Positions 37,112 through 49,476 of a DNA stretch of 64,000 nt are shown here, one piece after another. Every line of letters begins with the position of its first letter. The stretch's first letter is position 1. Both the position numbers and the translations under genes were made by a program. The notes beneath the pieces were generated by a model. It made no database searches. It was not told where the DNA came from and was given only the letters and a program-made list of their open reading frames with translations. The stretch is from positions 1 through 64,000 of the forward strand of contig CACJMR010000001.1 in assembly GCA_902594605.1 (NCBI GenBank), read 5' to 3'. Origin of the DNA: an uncultured Pelagibacteraceae bacterium. GTDB taxonomy: Bacteria; Pseudomonadota; Alphaproteobacteria; Pelagibacterales; Pelagibacteraceae.

Positions 37112-38529
37112 TAAATAATATTAATTCTTGAAACAACTTCTACTAACTGACTTGGGAATATGAAGTATAAAAGAATTAATATAGTTGAAACTGTCAGTGA
37201 AAATTTTAGCCATAAGCTATGGTCAGTGTCATATTTATCTTTTTCCTTATCAAAATACATAATTTTTATAATTCTTAGATAATAAAAAGCTGCAACCACA
37301 GTTGATAACAACCCTACTATAGCTAAGAAATACATTGATTGTTCCAATACTGCTTTAAAAACGTAAAATTTTGCGAAGAAACCTGCTAAAGGTGGTATGC
37401 CTGCTAAAGAAAATAGTATTAACAACAAACACAAAGACAACAATGGATGATTTTTTGATAGTCCTGAGAGATCATCAATATTTTCATAATATTGATCTTT
37501 TCTTCTTAACATTAATAGACATGAAAAAAGAGCTAAATTCATAACAACATAAATAGAAATATAAATTATCGAACTTTGAATTCCCTCGTTTGATGCTGTG
37601 GCTAAACCAGCTAATGTATAACCAATGTGTCCTATAGAACTGTATGCAATTAGTCTTTTAATATTAGTTTGGCCTATAGCAGCAACTGCTCCAAAAATCA
37701 TAGAAGCTATAGATAAGAAAACTATTATCATTTGCCACTGATCAATTAAATTTAAAAAAGGAACATATAAAAATCTTATAAATACAGTCAAAGCGGCAAC
37801 CTTTGGCACTATTGTGAAAAACAAAGTTACAGTTGTTGGAGATCCTTCATAAACATCAGGTGCCCACATATGGAATGGAACTGCAGAAATTTTAAATGCT
37901 AAACCAACTAATATAAAGACAATCCCAAAAGTTAAAACATATTCCTCAGAATTTAGTTGATTTGATATTATATCAAAATTGGTGGAACCTGAAAAACCAT
38001 AAACTAAAGAACATCCATATAATAATAATCCTGATGATAATGCGCTTAAAACAAAATATTTCAAACCAGCTTCTGATGATTTTAATTGATCTCTGTTGTA
38101 TGTAGCCAAAACATATAGAGCTAATGACTGTAATTCTAAGCCCATATAAAAAACAATTAAATCATTTGAACTGATCATTACCATCATTCCAAGAATTGAA
38201 CTCAAAATAAGAACCGGGTATTCTATATTATATATTTTAAATGTTTTTAAATAAGTTGACGAAATAACTAAAACTAAAAAACCTCCAATTAGAGTTATAA
38301 TTTTCATCAGCGACGACATGCTGTCAATCACAACGCTTTCATTAAACAAAGTTTCTCTAGTAACAGAGAAAGTTTCATTGAATGTTATTATTGTTGTAAT
38401 TAAAATTGCAAACAAAGATAAATTAAAAGTAATTTTAGAACTGTCATTTTTGAACACACCTAAAATTAGTAAAAACATAATTGATAAAGAAATAAAAATT
38501 TCAGGCAATATTAAATTTAAATTTTCCAT
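37111..38529 (-). CDS. nuoN: NADH-quinone oxidoreductase subunit N
   Basis: 472 residues with ~14 transmembrane helices. Antiporter-like subunit features are clear: YMGLELQSLALYVLAT, a LAFKISAVPFHMWAPDVYEG stretch, and IKRLIAYSSIGHIGY. It forms one of the proton channels of complex I. It is the last gene of the nuo cluster, continuing into birA with a 1-base overlap. Confidence 0.96.
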   Translation of the reverse strand: MENLNLILPEIFISLSIMFLLILGVFKNDSSKITFNLSLFAILITTIITFNETFSVTRETLFNESVVIDSMSSLMKIITLIGGFLVLVISSTYLKTFKIYNIEYPVLILSSILGMMVMISSNDLIVFYMGLELQSLALYVLATYNRDQLKSSEAGLKYFVLSALSSGLLLYGCSLVYGFSGSTNFDIISNQLNSEEYVLTFGIVFILVGLAFKISAVPFHMWAPDVYEGSPTTVTLFFTIVPKVAALTVFIRFLYVPFLNLIDQWQMIIVFLSIASMIFGAVAAIGQTNIKRLIAYSSIGHIGYTLAGLATASNEGIQSSIIYISIYVVMNLALFSCLLMLRRKDQYYENIDDLSGLSKNHPLLSLCLLLILFSLAGIPPLAGFFAKFYVFKAVLEQSMYFLAIVGLLSTVVAAFYYLRIIKIMYFDKEKDKYDTDHSLWLKFSLTVSTILILLYFIFPSQLVEVVSRINII

Positions 38530-38530
38530 A

Positions 38531-40012
38531 TTATTTACTAACTATATTTGTGTTATGCATATTAATTAAATCGGTAACAGAAACTTCAATAGTATTAATT
38601 AATGGATCAGGGTAAAAACCAAAAAATAAGATTGGTGCAGCTAAACAAGATAAAATAAAATATTCAGATCTATTTAAATCTAAAATTTTTTTAAGATCTT
38701 CATTAAGTAATTTTCCAAATACTACTCTTTTATAGAGCCACAACATGTATGCAGCTCCTAAAATTACTCCAATACTTGCTATAACAGCTACTAAAAAATT
38801 ATCCTTGAAAGCTCCCATTAATATTAAAAACTCACCAATAAAACCACTGGTTCCAGGTAAACCAAGTGATGCTAAGGCAAATAACATAAACAATATTGAA
38901 TATTTTGGAATTACAGAAACTAATCCACCATATGTACTTATCAATCTAGAATGCATTCTGTCATAAACTACGCCAACAGTTAAAAATAATGCTGCCGAAA
39001 CTAAGCCATGGCTTATCATTTGAATTATACTTCCTTCAATTCCCTGTTGTTGCAAAGTGAATATACCCAAAGTTACAAAGCCCATATGCGCAACTGAAGA
39101 ATAGGCAATTAACTTTTTCATATCTTCCTGCATTAAAGCTATTAGTGAAGTAAATATGATTGCTATAACACTCAAGGTGTAAATTAATGGTGTAAATACA
39201 TCTGATGCAACCGGGAAAAGACCTAAAGAAAATCTTATAAAACCATATCCAGCCATTTTTAACAAAATTGCGGCTAATAATACAGATCCGGCTGTAGGAG
39301 CCTCAACGTGTGCATCAGGTAACCATGTATGGACTGGCCACATAGGTGTTTTAACTGCAAATGAACTAAAAAATGCTAACCACAATAGATTTTGATATTT
39401 AACATCAATACCAATTTCATATAGTTGAACCACGTCAGTTGTCCCTGTAATCCAATATATTGAAATTATTGCAACTAACATTAAAACAGAACCTAACAAT
39501 GTATATAGAAAGAATTTGAATGCTGAATAAACTCTTCTTGCTCCTCCCCAAATACCAATAATTAAAAACATTGGAATTAATCCAGCTTCAAAAAATAAAT
39601 AAAAAACAACCAAATCAAGCGCAGAGAAAACACCAATCATAAAACTTTCCATAATTAGTATTGCAATTAAAAAATCTCTTAATTTATTTTTAACAGAGTT
39701 GTTTACAGATATAATACATAATGGTGTAATAAATGTTGTTAGTATAATAAACAAAATTGAAATACCATCTACGCCCACTTTGTAATTAATAAAACCTTTA
39801 ATCCATATTCTATCTTCTATAAATTGAAAACTAGAAGTAGATTGATCAAAAGCAATCCATAAGTAAATAGAAATTAAAAAATTTACTACTGTTGTGAATA
39901 AGGCTACATATTTAATCGTAGTATTATTTCCTTCTTTTTCTTTTATAAAAAATAAAAATAAAGCCCCTATTGTTGGCAATAATATTAGAGATGAAAGAAT
40001 AGGAAAATTCAT
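38531..40012 (-). CDS. nuoM: NADH-quinone oxidoreductase subunit M
   Basis: 493 residues, polytopic. Conserved elements are FYLFFEAGLIPMFLIIG (with the coupling Glu), TPMWPVHTWLPDAHVEAPT, and KKLIAYSSVAHMGFV. It is an antiporter-like proton-pumping subunit. It shares the junction base with nuoL (ends meet at 40012). Confidence 0.97.
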   Translation of the reverse strand: MNFPILSSLILLPTIGALFLFFIKEKEGNNTTIKYVALFTTVVNFLISIYLWIAFDQSTSSFQFIEDRIWIKGFINYKVGVDGISILFIILTTFITPLCIISVNNSVKNKLRDFLIAILIMESFMIGVFSALDLVVFYLFFEAGLIPMFLIIGIWGGARRVYSAFKFFLYTLLGSVLMLVAIISIYWITGTTDVVQLYEIGIDVKYQNLLWLAFFSSFAVKTPMWPVHTWLPDAHVEAPTAGSVLLAAILLKMAGYGFIRFSLGLFPVASDVFTPLIYTLSVIAIIFTSLIALMQEDMKKLIAYSSVAHMGFVTLGIFTLQQQGIEGSIIQMISHGLVSAALFLTVGVVYDRMHSRLISTYGGLVSVIPKYSILFMLFALASLGLPGTSGFIGEFLILMGAFKDNFLVAVIASIGVILGAAYMLWLYKRVVFGKLLNEDLKKILDLNRSEYFILSCLAAPILFFGFYPDPLINTIEVSVTDLINMHNTNIVSK

Positions 40013-41922
40013 TATTTAAGTATTAAAAAAGTTAGTAAAGCAGAAAAACCTAACAACATTACAAATGCATATTGATAAATAAAACCACTTTGAAATTTAG
40101 TTGCTTTAATTGAACATTTTTTTATAAATGAAGAAATTCCATCAGGACCAAAACCATCTATTATAGTTCCATCACAAAATTTCCATAAAAATAATCCTAA
40201 TTTTTTTGACGATTTAATAAATAATACGTCATATAATTCATCAAAATACCATTTGTTCACTAAAAAATTATACAAAGGTTTATTCATAGAAACTATTGAA
40301 TTAGGTAACTCTTTGTTTTTAACAAAAAAGTAATAAGCAATTGGAATAGACAATAAAACCAAACAAGGTGTTATAAGCAAAAACCATAAAGGTGGATGTT
40401 CAGTGCTTAAAGGCTCCAAAAACTTTATAGACTCTGCCCAGAATAAATTATCACCATAACCAATAAAAAGTCCTTTAAATAGAAAACCAGCAAATACTGC
40501 TCCAATTGAAAGGATAAATAAAGGAACAAGCATTACTAATGGAGACTCATGTGTTTCCTCTATCTTGATCACTTTATTGTTATACTCTCCATGGAAAGTT
40601 TTAAAAATTAATCTCCATGAATAAATAGATGTTAGAAATGCTGTAATTATTCCAATCCCAGCTGCATAATAACCAGTAGTATTTCCTTTTAAATAAGCAA
40701 ATTCTATAATTGCATCTTTAGAATAAAATCCTGATAAAAATGGAAAACCTGTTAAAGCAAGTGTTCCTATTATCATTAAAGCATAAGTATATGGTAACTT
40801 TTTCCATACACCTCCCATGTTATTTATATTTTGCTCATCTTTAAATGCATGGATTACTGAACCAGATCCTAAAAATAATAAGGCTTTGAAAAATGCGTGA
40901 GTAAATAAGTGAAACATGGCAACATTGTACGCACCTACTCCAGCTGCAAAAAACATATAACCAAGTTGACTACATGTAGAGTAAGCAATTATTTTTTTAA
41001 TATCTGTTTGAACTAAAGCCACTGTTGCTGCAAAGAATGCTGTAGTCATTCCAACAATGGTAATAAAATTTAGTATTAACGGTGAATATTCATAAATTGG
41101 GGAACATCTTACTACCAGGAAAACTCCAGCTGTAACCATCGTTGCTGCGTGGATTAATGCAGAAACTGGAGTTGGACCCTCCATCGCATCTGGTAACCAA
41201 GTATGTAGCAATATCTGTGCAGATTTACCCATTGCTCCAATAAATAAAAGTAAACAAATTAAATCTATTGCTTTAACTTCAAAACCTAAAAATGATAAAT
41301 TTTTATCTACAACTGTTGGAATTTGTTGAAAAACTTCTGAGTAATTAACAGTTCCAAATAAATAAAAAATTAAGAAAATTCCTAAAGCAAAACCAAAATC
41401 ACCTACTCTGTTTACAACAAATGCTTTTATTGCAGCAGCATTTGCGCTTTCTTTTTTGAACCAAAAACCAATTAAGAAGTAAGAACATAAGCCAACACCT
41501 TCCCAACCAAAAAATAATTGTATGAAATTATCTGAAGTCACAAGCATCAACATCGCAAATGTGAACAATGATAAATAAGCCATAAATCTTGGTTTATGAG
41601 GGTCGTGAGACATGTAACCAATTGAATAAATATGTACTAAAGCAGATACAGAAGTTACAACTACTAACATCACAGCTGATAATGGATCAATTAACATCGA
41701 CCAATTCACATCAAGTGATCCAGAGCTTATCCAGGTTGCTATAACAATATTTTCTTCATACTGATTTACGATTACTTGATAAAGAACAAAAATTGATAAG
41801 AGAGCAGATATTGAAACCAGTACGCTAGTTACTATTTCAGAATTTCTATCACCGATGTATTTTCCAAAAAAACCTGAAATAATTGATGCAATAAGTGGAA
41901 GAAATATAATTGATAGTTCCAT
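40012..41922 (-). CDS. nuoL: NADH-quinone oxidoreductase subunit L
   Basis: 636 residues, the largest membrane subunit. LFFGWEGVGLCSYFLIGFW, KSAQILLHTWLPDAMEGPTP and KKIIAYSTCSQLGYM are diagnostic. The C-terminal part supplies the long lateral helix seen in complex I. It is followed by nuoM with a 1-base overlap and lies 2 bases from nuoK. Confidence 0.97.
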   Translation of the reverse strand: MELSIIFLPLIASIISGFFGKYIGDRNSEIVTSVLVSISALLSIFVLYQVIVNQYEENIVIATWISSGSLDVNWSMLIDPLSAVMLVVVTSVSALVHIYSIGYMSHDPHKPRFMAYLSLFTFAMLMLVTSDNFIQLFFGWEGVGLCSYFLIGFWFKKESANAAAIKAFVVNRVGDFGFALGIFLIFYLFGTVNYSEVFQQIPTVVDKNLSFLGFEVKAIDLICLLLFIGAMGKSAQILLHTWLPDAMEGPTPVSALIHAATMVTAGVFLVVRCSPIYEYSPLILNFITIVGMTTAFFAATVALVQTDIKKIIAYSTCSQLGYMFFAAGVGAYNVAMFHLFTHAFFKALLFLGSGSVIHAFKDEQNINNMGGVWKKLPYTYALMIIGTLALTGFPFLSGFYSKDAIIEFAYLKGNTTGYYAAGIGIITAFLTSIYSWRLIFKTFHGEYNNKVIKIEETHESPLVMLVPLFILSIGAVFAGFLFKGLFIGYGDNLFWAESIKFLEPLSTEHPPLWFLLITPCLVLLSIPIAYYFFVKNKELPNSIVSMNKPLYNFLVNKWYFDELYDVLFIKSSKKLGLFLWKFCDGTIIDGFGPDGISSFIKKCSIKATKFQSGFIYQYAFVMLLGFSALLTFLILK

Positions 41923-41924
41923 GA

Positions 41925-42236
41925 TTATCCTTTCAACTTATCAATTTCTTCAACTCGTATAGTTCCAGAATTTCTGAAATATACGACTATAATTGCTAAT
42001 CCTATGGCTGCTTCTGCTGCCGCAACTGTAAGAATGAATAAAGTAAATACTTGTCCAGCCAAATCTCCTAAATAAATAGAAAAAGCAACTAAATTAATAT
42101 TCACTGCAAGTAATATCAGTTCAATACTCATTAATATTACAATGATGTTCTTTCTATTAAGAAAAATACCAATTACTCCAATTGAGAATATCACTGCTCC
42201 TAAAGTTAAATAATGTCCTAAACCTATATCAATCAT
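41925..42236 (-). CDS. nuoK: NADH-quinone oxidoreductase subunit K
   Basis: 103 residues, three transmembrane helices. The conserved Glu in [18 protein letters not shown] and the second in [11 protein letters not shown] are present. It belongs to the membrane proton channel. It overlaps nuoJ by 8 bases. Confidence 0.97.
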   Translation of the reverse strand: MIDIGLGHYLTLGAVIFSIGVIGIFLNRKNIIVILMSIELILLAVNINLVAFSIYLGDLAGQVFTLFILTVAAAEAAIGLAIIVVYFRNSGTIRVEEIDKLKG

Positions 42237-42861
42237 CTAATTTAACTCCTTTATTACTCTGAACTTCTAGCACCTCTACACCTTCAGCTCTTTCTCTAGA
42301 TATTTGCTTGATATAACTTTGTCTTTTAACACCTGATCTTTGTCTAAATGTTAATACAATAGCCCCAACCATAGCTACTAATAGGATCATTCCACTTATT
42401 TGAAACACATGAATATAATCAGTATATAAAATCTGTCCCAGTGAATGAGTGTTGCTAATGCTTGCTTGACTAATTGAATTATTAATATCAAAAATTTCTG
42501 GTTTATATTTCCAGCCTCCAATTACAATTATTATTTCAAAAAATATAAGCGTGCTAATAATTAATCCTACAGGGATATGTCTGGAACTTTGTTGACCAGT
42601 AAACCATTGGTTTTTTTGTTGGGCTACGTTTAACATCATAACAACAAATAAGAATAAAACAGCTACAGCTCCAACATAAACAATTAGCATTATCATTCCC
42701 AAAAATTCAGCACCTATCATAATGAAAAGACAAGATATACTTATGAAATCAAGAATTAAGAAAAATACTGAGTGAACAGTATTTTTCGAAGCGGTAACCA
42801 TTATCGCTGAAACGACTGCAATTATAGAAAATGTATAAAAGAAAATAGAGTGTGCAATCAT
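42229..42861 (-). CDS. nuoJ: NADH-quinone oxidoreductase subunit J
   Basis: 210 residues, five transmembrane helices, including the conserved [19 protein letters not shown] helix. The C-terminus is a charged cytoplasmic stretch. It is part of the membrane arm next to NuoK, and lies 2 bases from nuoI. Confidence 0.95.
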   Translation of the reverse strand: MIAHSIFFYTFSIIAVVSAIMVTASKNTVHSVFFLILDFISISCLFIMIGAEFLGMIMLIVYVGAVAVLFLFVVMMLNVAQQKNQWFTGQQSSRHIPVGLIISTLIFFEIIIVIGGWKYKPEIFDINNSISQASISNTHSLGQILYTDYIHVFQISGMILLVAMVGAIVLTFRQRSGVKRQSYIKQISRERAEGVEVLEVQSNKGVKLDD

Positions 42862-42863
42862 TT

Positions 42864-43349
42864 TTATCTATGGATATTGTCAGCTTTAATATTAGCCTCC
42901 AAAACATTCTCCCATCTATCTCCATTATCTAATAATTTTTCTTTTGTATAATAAAGTTCTTCTCTTGTTTCTGTTGAAAATTCAAAATTTGGACCTTGTA
43001 CTATTGCATCTACAGGACAAGATTCTTCACACAAACCACAATAAATACATTTCATCATATCAATATCGTAACGTGTAGTTTTTCTACTTCCGTCTTCTCT
43101 TTCAGCTGACTCAATAGTTATTGCTTGTGCAGGACATACTGCTTCACATAATTTACAAGCTATACATCTCTCTTCTCCATTTGGATATCTCCGTAAAGCA
43201 TGTTCACCTCTAAAACGAGGGCTTATTTTACCTTTTTCAAAAGGATAATTAATTGTTTTTTTTGATTTAAATAATTCTTTAATAGCAATAAATAAACCAC
43301 CGATGAAGTCAGTCATCAATATTGTTTTAAAAAATCTTGAAATATTCAT
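42864..43349 (-). CDS. nuoI: NADH-quinone oxidoreductase subunit I
   Basis: 161 residues using the ATG at 43349; an in-frame TTG at 43355 would add two residues and overlap the nuoH stop. Two ferredoxin-type 4Fe-4S motifs, [12 protein letters not shown] and [12 protein letters not shown], hold clusters N6a and N6b. [17 protein letters not shown] is family-typical. It passes electrons through the connecting arm toward quinone. Confidence 0.96.
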   Translation of the reverse strand: MNISRFFKTILMTDFIGGLFIAIKELFKSKKTINYPFEKGKISPRFRGEHALRRYPNGEERCIACKLCEAVCPAQAITIESAEREDGSRKTTRYDIDMMKCIYCGLCEESCPVDAIVQGPNFEFSTETREELYYTKEKLLDNGDRWENVLEANIKADNIHR

Positions 43350-43351
43350 AA

Positions 43352-44350
43352 TCAATTCACTGGTAAAAGATTAAAATAAAATAAATAACTAGCTGTTAAC
43401 ACTACCCAAATTAAAGAAAGAGGAAGAAATACTTTCCATCCAAGTCTCATTAGTTGATCATATCTGTATCTTGGTACTATCGCCTTAACTAAAGCAAAAA
43501 GAATGAATAAAAGAAGAATTTTTAAAATTAACCAAATTGCACCTGGCACTAATGTAAATGGGTAAACATCAATTGGTGAAATCCAGCCGCCTAAGAATAA
43601 TATTGCTCCCATTGCGCACATTAATAAAATATTTGCATACTCTCCTAACCAAAACATTGCATACATCATTCCTGAATATTCTGTTTGGTAACCAGCAACC
43701 AACTCTGCTTCTGCCTCAGGTAAGTCAAAAGGAGGTCTATTCGTTTCAGCTAAAGCAGAAATAAAAAATATTACAAACATTGGAAATAATGGGATTACAA
43801 ACCACATATTTTGTTGGGCAATAACGATATCGTTTAAATTCAGTGAACCCACACAAAGTAAAACGTTGATAATTATTACCCCAATTGAAACTTCATAAGA
43901 TACCATTTGAGCAGCAGAACGAATTGCTCCTAGAAAAGGATATTTAGAATTGGATGCCCAGCCTCCCATTATAATTCCATAAACACCTAGTGATGAGACA
44001 GCAAATAAATATAGAATTCCAACATTGATATCTGCCAGAACCTGAGTTGCGCTAAATGGAATTACTGCCCATGCTATTAAAGCTAAAGTCATAGTCACTA
44101 TAGGAGCCAATATAAAAATTACTTTATTTGAGCTAGATGGAATAATGATCTCTTTGAATATATATTTTAAAGCATCAGCTAAAGATTGTAATAAACCAAA
44201 CGGACCAACAACGTTTGGTCCTTGTCTTTTTTGAACAAAAGCCCAAACTCTTCTATCTAGCCAAACAATCATTGCTACAGAAACAAGGACAGGAACTAAT
44301 AAGAATAAAATTTTATAAACTTCTTGAAAAACTATGCTCAAGTATTCCAT
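43352..44350 (-). CDS. nuoH: NADH-quinone oxidoreductase subunit H
   Basis: 332 residues, eight transmembrane helices. [20 protein letters not shown], the cytoplasmic loop [20 protein letters not shown], and [13 protein letters not shown] are diagnostic. It forms the quinone-binding junction with NuoB/NuoD. It lies 1 base from nuoG. Confidence 0.97.
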   Translation of the reverse strand: MEYLSIVFQEVYKILFLLVPVLVSVAMIVWLDRRVWAFVQKRQGPNVVGPFGLLQSLADALKYIFKEIIIPSSSNKVIFILAPIVTMTLALIAWAVIPFSATQVLADINVGILYLFAVSSLGVYGIIMGGWASNSKYPFLGAIRSAAQMVSYEVSIGVIIINVLLCVGSLNLNDIVIAQQNMWFVIPLFPMFVIFFISALAETNRPPFDLPEAEAELVAGYQTEYSGMMYAMFWLGEYANILLMCAMGAILFLGGWISPIDVYPFTLVPGAIWLILKILLLFILFALVKAIVPRYRYDQLMRLGWKVFLPLSLIWVVLTASYLFYFNLLPVN

Positions 44351-44351
44351 G

Positions 44352-46379
44352 TTAACCTTCTGTGCCTGTTGATTTAATATTTAATTTTGAATTATTACAT
44401 TCAACCATCGTTTTTGATGACCTTGCGATAACATTTGAAAAATAATAATCTTTTATATTAATTGTTAAATTTTCATTTTGAAATTCTTTAGAAAAATTAT
44501 TTTTGTCATCCACTTGTTTTTCCTTTTGCAAATTTAAATAATTAAACATGCTGCTTTCTAATTCATCTTTGTCGTTAAATAATTTTCTATTATTCATAAA
44601 TTCAGCTAGTTCATTAATTATTTGCCAATCTTCTTTTGCTTCACCTGGTGGATAAGATGCTTTGAAAGCTTTTTGAATTTTTCCTTCTAAATTAGTGAAG
44701 TATCCGTCTTGTTCAGTATAAGCAGCACCTGGTAAAATAATATCAGCAAACTCAGCACCTTTGTCACCATGGCTACCTTGGTAAATTATGAATTCATCTT
44801 TTTTATCAAATTCTAAATTGTCTTGACCTACAAGATAAACAACATCAAATTTGTGTTCTTTTAAATCACTTATTAAGTTATTTTCATTATTAATTATTCC
44901 AAGATCAATATTTCCTACAGTTGCTGCATCAGTCGATAAAATATTTAAAGAGTTCCATTCTTCTGAAATTTTATTATTTTTTGATAAAAATTCTTTAGTT
45001 TTATTAAACAAAAATTCTGAGGACTTTAATCTAAGAAGAGACTCTCCAATAATGATTATTGGTTTTTTTGAATTTATAATTTCTTTAGATACATCATGAT
45101 TTCCATCTAGAATATTATTTAATGTTTGCGTTTGACTATCTAAACTTTGATAAGGATAAGTTAAATCACCAACATCATTAAGTGAAATAATTTTTGTATT
45201 ATTGTTTAAGTAAGCTTTTCTAATTCTAGCATTTAATATAGTTGCTTCATATCTTGGGTTTGCACCTGCTATCAAAATTAAATCTGACTCTTCAATGCCA
45301 TTTATGGAAGAATTAAATAAATAGTTTTCTCTTTTTGAAGTATTTATAAATCTGTTATCAGATCTTGAGTCGTAATTTTTAGTATCAATTGTTCGATCAA
45401 AAAATTCTTTAAAAATATAACTAGTCTCCATATTGGTTAAATCACCCACAAAACCACATATTTTTTCTTTTGATGTGTTTTCAAATTTAGATTTAATTAT
45501 TTTATACACTTCATCCCATGAGGCCTTTTCAAATTTGCCGTTGTATTTGATAAATGGAGTATCTAATCTTTGATACAGAAGACCGTCACAAGCATATCTT
45601 GTTTTGTCTGAGATCCATTCCTCGTTGATATCTTCATTAATAATTGGAAGTATTCTTTTGACTTCCCAATCATATGTATCTACTCTTACATTTGATCCAA
45701 TTGCATCCATTACATCAATTGTTTCCGTTTTCTTTAGTTCCCATGGTCTAGCTTCAAATACATAAGGTTTTGATGTTAAGGCTCCTACAGGACATAAATC
45801 TACAACATTTGCAGACAATTCAGATTGCATTGATTGCTCTAGGTAAGTTGTAATTTGCATATCTTCACCTCTTCCAATAGCACCAAGTTCTGGAACCCCC
45901 GCAACTTCCGTTGCAAATCTTACGCATCTCGTACAGTGAATACATCTTGTCATTTGAGTTTTAATTAATGGTCCCATATTTTTTTCAGGGACTGCTCTTT
46001 TGTTTTCCTTAAATCTTGATTTGTCTACGCCGTAGTACATTGATTGATCTTGAAGATCACATTCACCTCCTTGATCACATACTGGACAATCTAAGGGATG
46101 GTTAGCTAACAAAAATTCCATTACTCCCTTTCGAGCTTTTTCAACAAGAGCAGTATTTGTTTTAATATTCATACCCTCAGCAGCTGGCATAGCACATGAA
46201 GCAATTGGTTTAGGAGATTTTTCCATTTCAACTAAACACATTCTACAATTACCTGCTATCGATAATTTTTCATGGTAACAAAATCGTGGAATTTCTACTC
46301 CAGCTTTTTCACAAGCTTGAAGAACTGTTAAACCCTCTTCAACTTCAACCTCGATTTCATTTACTTTTAATTTAAGCAT
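44352..46379 (-). CDS. nuoG: NADH-quinone oxidoreductase subunit G
   Basis: 675 residues. An N-terminal 2Fe-2S ferredoxin domain ([18 protein letters not shown]), His/Cys 4Fe-4S site ([17 protein letters not shown]) and 4Fe-4S pair ([18 protein letters not shown]) are followed by a molybdopterin-oxidoreductase-like domain with no obvious cofactor role. The C-terminal half is divergent and AT-biased. It overlaps nuoF by 8 bases. Confidence 0.95.
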   Translation of the reverse strand: MLKLKVNEIEVEVEEGLTVLQACEKAGVEIPRFCYHEKLSIAGNCRMCLVEMEKSPKPIASCAMPAAEGMNIKTNTALVEKARKGVMEFLLANHPLDCPVCDQGGECDLQDQSMYYGVDKSRFKENKRAVPEKNMGPLIKTQMTRCIHCTRCVRFATEVAGVPELGAIGRGEDMQITTYLEQSMQSELSANVVDLCPVGALTSKPYVFEARPWELKKTETIDVMDAIGSNVRVDTYDWEVKRILPIINEDINEEWISDKTRYACDGLLYQRLDTPFIKYNGKFEKASWDEVYKIIKSKFENTSKEKICGFVGDLTNMETSYIFKEFFDRTIDTKNYDSRSDNRFINTSKRENYLFNSSINGIEESDLILIAGANPRYEATILNARIRKAYLNNNTKIISLNDVGDLTYPYQSLDSQTQTLNNILDGNHDVSKEIINSKKPIIIIGESLLRLKSSEFLFNKTKEFLSKNNKISEEWNSLNILSTDAATVGNIDLGIINNENNLISDLKEHKFDVVYLVGQDNLEFDKKDEFIIYQGSHGDKGAEFADIILPGAAYTEQDGYFTNLEGKIQKAFKASYPPGEAKEDWQIINELAEFMNNRKLFNDKDELESSMFNYLNLQKEKQVDDKNNFSKEFQNENLTINIKDYYFSNVIARSSKTMVECNNSKLNIKSTGTEG

Positions 46380-47703
46380 TTTTTTTATCCAACAGATGTT
46401 GATCTACTAAATATGGAATATTGTTTTTCTTTTGAACAATAGGATCTAAATTGTTTCTTTTCTCAATTTCTTTTTTAAAGTGTCTAAGCAATCCTTGAAC
46501 TGGCCATGATGAGCCTTCTCCAAAAGCACAAATAGTATGTCCTGCAATTTGATTTGTAACATCACCTAACATATCTACCTCATCCTTCGTTGCATCACCT
46601 TTTGCCATTCTCTCAAGCATTCTCCACATCCAACCAGAACCTTCTCTACAAGGTGTACATTGACCACAACTCTCATGTTTGTAAAATCTTGCAATCCTTG
46701 CCATACATTTAATTATGTCCTGATCTTTGTTAATAACCACAATACCTGCTGTACCAAGTCCACTTTTTTCTTCAACACAAGCATCAAAGTCCATTTTTAA
46801 AGTTTCACATCTTTCTTTCGGTATTAGTGGCATTGAAGAACCTCCAGGTATTACAGCCTGCAAATTTTCCCATCCACCAATTACGCCACCAGCATGAACT
46901 TCTATTAATTCTTTTAAAGGAATACTCATTTCTTCTTCAACATTACAAGGATTGTTTACATTTCCAGAAATACAAAAAATTTTGGTTCCAGTATTTTTTT
47001 CTCTTCCTAAAGAAGCAAACCATTTGGCTCCTCTTCTTAAAATAGTAGGAACCACTGCAATTGTTTCAACGTTATTTATTATTGTAGGACATCCATATAG
47101 GCCTATCAAAGCTGGGAAAGGTGGTTTTAATCTAGGTTGACCTTTTTTACCTTCTAAACTTTCAAGTAGTGCAGTCTCTTCACCACAAATATATGCACCA
47201 GCTCCGTAATGAATATAAATATCTAAATCCCATCCTGTACCAGCTGCATTTTTACCTAATAATTTTTTTTCATAAGCTTCATCTATTGCTGCTTGAAGTT
47301 TTTGACCATCAACAAAATATTCTCCTCTTATGTAAATATAACAAACATGTGCTTGCACTGCATAAGATGCTATTAAACAACCTTCTATTAACTTGTGAGG
47401 TTCAAATCTTAAAATATCTCTGTCTTTACAAGTCCCTGGTTCGGACTCGTCACCATTAATAACTAAGTAATGTGGTCTAGATCCAACTTCTTTTGGTGCA
47501 AATGACCATTTTAAACCGGTAGGAAATCCTGCGCCACCTCTACCCCTTAATTGTGAATCTTTAATTTCATTAATTATCCATTCTCGTCCTTTGTCAGTAA
47601 TTTCTTTTGTATTTAGCCAATCACCTCTCTCTTGTGATGAGGATACATCTGAGCCTTTGTCATTATATAAATTTTGAAAAATTCTATCTTGATCTTTAAG
47701 CAT
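46372..47703 (-). CDS. nuoF: NADH-quinone oxidoreductase subunit F
   Basis: 443 residues. NADH-binding [18 protein letters not shown]-binding [19 protein letters not shown], and the 4Fe-4S (N3) motif [15 protein letters not shown] are complete. It is the NADH entry point of complex I. It overlaps nuoE by 8 bases. Confidence 0.98.
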   Translation of the reverse strand: MLKDQDRIFQNLYNDKGSDVSSSQERGDWLNTKEITDKGREWIINEIKDSQLRGRGGAGFPTGLKWSFAPKEVGSRPHYLVINGDESEPGTCKDRDILRFEPHKLIEGCLIASYAVQAHVCYIYIRGEYFVDGQKLQAAIDEAYEKKLLGKNAAGTGWDLDIYIHYGAGAYICGEETALLESLEGKKGQPRLKPPFPALIGLYGCPTIINNVETIAVVPTILRRGAKWFASLGREKNTGTKIFCISGNVNNPCNVEEEMSIPLKELIEVHAGGVIGGWENLQAVIPGGSSMPLIPKERCETLKMDFDACVEEKSGLGTAGIVVINKDQDIIKCMARIARFYKHESCGQCTPCREGSGWMWRMLERMAKGDATKDEVDMLGDVTNQIAGHTICAFGEGSSWPVQGLLRHFKKEIEKRNNLDPIVQKKNNIPYLVDQHLLDKKNA

Positions 47704-48304
47704 TTTTTAAATCCATTAAGGTTTTCCTGTTATTTTCTGGTTCGTTATTTACTCTTCCTCTATACGAACCAGGTTTTGGAGTTTCTCCATTTAAAATTTT
47801 ATCTAAAATATCTAAAGTTTTTTGTTTGTCTAAATCTTCATAATAGTCATCATTAATTTGCATCATTGGAGCATTTACACATGCTCCTAAACATTCAACT
47901 TCCATCCATGAACAGCTTTTATCATTTGATAATTCACATTCGTTTTCAGAAATTTTTTCCTTACAAGCCTCAACTAATTTATTTGCACCTCTTATCATAC
48001 ATGGAGTTGTAGTGCATACTTGGACAAAGTATTTACCAACAGGAGCTAAATTATACATTGTGTAAAAAGTAGCTACCTCATAAACTTTAATATAAGGCAT
48101 ATCTAAAAATTTAGCGATGTACTTCATTGCAGCTAATGGTATCCAATTATTATTTTGTTTTTGAGCAATATAAAGTAAAGCCATTACAGCGCTTTGCTGT
48201 TTGCCTTCAGGATATTTTGCAACAATAACTTTTGCTGCATCTAATGATGAAGCATTAAATTCAAAACTTTCTGGCTGATCTTTAGCAGGTCTTCTTAAAC
48301 TCAT
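47696..48304 (-). CDS. nuoE: NADH-quinone oxidoreductase subunit E
   Basis: 202 residues, thioredoxin-like fold with a 2Fe-2S cluster bound by Cys residues in [11 protein letters not shown] and [15 protein letters not shown]. The N-terminal helical region (residues ~15-75) is typical. It assists NuoF. It overlaps nuoD by 4 bases. Confidence 0.96.
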   Translation of the reverse strand: MSLRRPAKDQPESFEFNASSLDAAKVIVAKYPEGKQQSAVMALLYIAQKQNNNWIPLAAMKYIAKFLDMPYIKVYEVATFYTMYNLAPVGKYFVQVCTTTPCMIRGANKLVEACKEKISENECELSNDKSCSWMEVECLGACVNAPMMQINDDYYEDLDKQKTLDILDKILNGETPKPGSYRGRVNNEPENNRKTLMDLKNA

Positions 48305-49476
48305 CTATCTACCTCACCGAAAACAATATCTAAAGAACCTAATACAGCAGGAACATCTGCTAACATATGACCTTTAATTAGATAATCCATTGATTGTAAA
48401 TGTGAAAAACCTGGTGCTCTTATTTTACATTTGTAAGGTTTACTCGATCCATCAGATATTAAATAAACACCAAATTCTCCCTTTGGTGCCTCAACAGCAG
48501 TATAAATTTCATCTTTTGGAACTCTATATCCCTCTGTAAAAAGTTTAAAATGATGTATTAAAGCTTCCATTGATTGTTTAATTTCTGCTTTAGGTGGTGG
48601 GCTAATTTTGCCATCTAATGATTTTATTGGACCTTTTTCCATTTTAGATAGACATTGTTTGATTATTGAAACACTTTCTTTCATTTCTTCAATTCTACAT
48701 AAATATCTATCATAACAATCTCCATTTTTTCCAACTGGAATTTTAAATTCTAAACTTTCATAGCAATCATAAGGTTGGGATTTTCTTAAATCCCATGGAA
48801 CACCAGACCCTCTAATCATAACTCCTGAAAAAGAATAATCTAAAGCGACTTCTTTTGTAACTACACCAATATCAACATTTCTTTGCTTGAAAATTCTATT
48901 GTCAGTTAATAAACTTTCTAAATCATTAATTATATTTGGAAACGTTTCACAAAATTTTAATATATCTTCCTCTAAACCTTTTGGCAGATCTTGATGAACA
49001 CCTCCTGGTCTAAAATAATTTGCATGAAGTCTTGATCCTGAAGCCCTCTCATAAAATGTCATTAATGTTTCTCTTTCCTCAAAACCCCAGAGAGAAGGTG
49101 TAAGAGCACCAACATCTAGAGCTTGAGTTGTAACATTTAAAATATGACTTAATATTCTGCCAATCTCACAAAATATAACTCTTATGTATTGCGCTCTAAT
49201 TGGTACATCTATTTTAAGTATTTTTTCAACAGCTAATGCAAAAGCATGTTCCTGATTCATTGGAGCGACATAATCTAAACGATCAAAATAAGGAACTGCC
49301 TGCATATAAGTTTTATTTTCGATAAGTTTTTCTGTTCCCCTATGAAGTAAACCGATATGAGGATCTGCTTTTTCAACTACTTCACCGTCTAGTTCTAAAA
49401 TTAATCTAAGAACACCATGGGCTGCAGGATGCTGAGGACCAAAATTTAAATTTAAATTTTTAATTTTTTTTGTCAT
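48301..49476 (-). CDS. nuoD: NADH-quinone oxidoreductase subunit D
   Basis: 391 residues from the ATG at 49476, where the protein starts shortly before the family block [16 protein letters not shown] longer in-frame start at 49554 would overlap nuoC by 95 bases and give an unconserved N-terminus, so I reject it. [20 protein letters not shown] and the C-terminal FGEVDR end are typical. It forms the quinone site with NuoB and NuoH. Its start still overlaps the nuoC 3' end by 17 bases. Confidence 0.95.
   Translation of the reverse strand: MTKKIKNLNLNFGPQHPAAHGVLRLILELDGEVVEKADPHIGLLHRGTEKLIENKTYMQAVPYFDRLDYVAPMNQEHAFALAVEKILKIDVPIRAQYIRVIFCEIGRILSHILNVTTQALDVGALTPSLWGFEERETLMTFYERASGSRLHANYFRPGGVHQDLPKGLEEDILKFCETFPNIINDLESLLTDNRIFKQRNVDIGVVTKEVALDYSFSGVMIRGSGVPWDLRKSQPYDCYESLEFKIPVGKNGDCYDRYLCRIEEMKESVSIIKQCLSKMEKGPIKSLDGKISPPPKAEIKQSMEALIHHFKLFTEGYRVPKDEIYTAVEAPKGEFGVYLISDGSSKPYKCKIRAPGFSHLQSMDYLIKGHMLADVPAVLGSLDIVFGEVDR

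Noticed and set aside
46827-47459. Several overlapping plus-strand ORFs over nuoF and nuoE
   Set aside because: They are antisense to strongly conserved genes, contain no recognisable domains and are Leu/His-rich as expected from reversed coding sequence.
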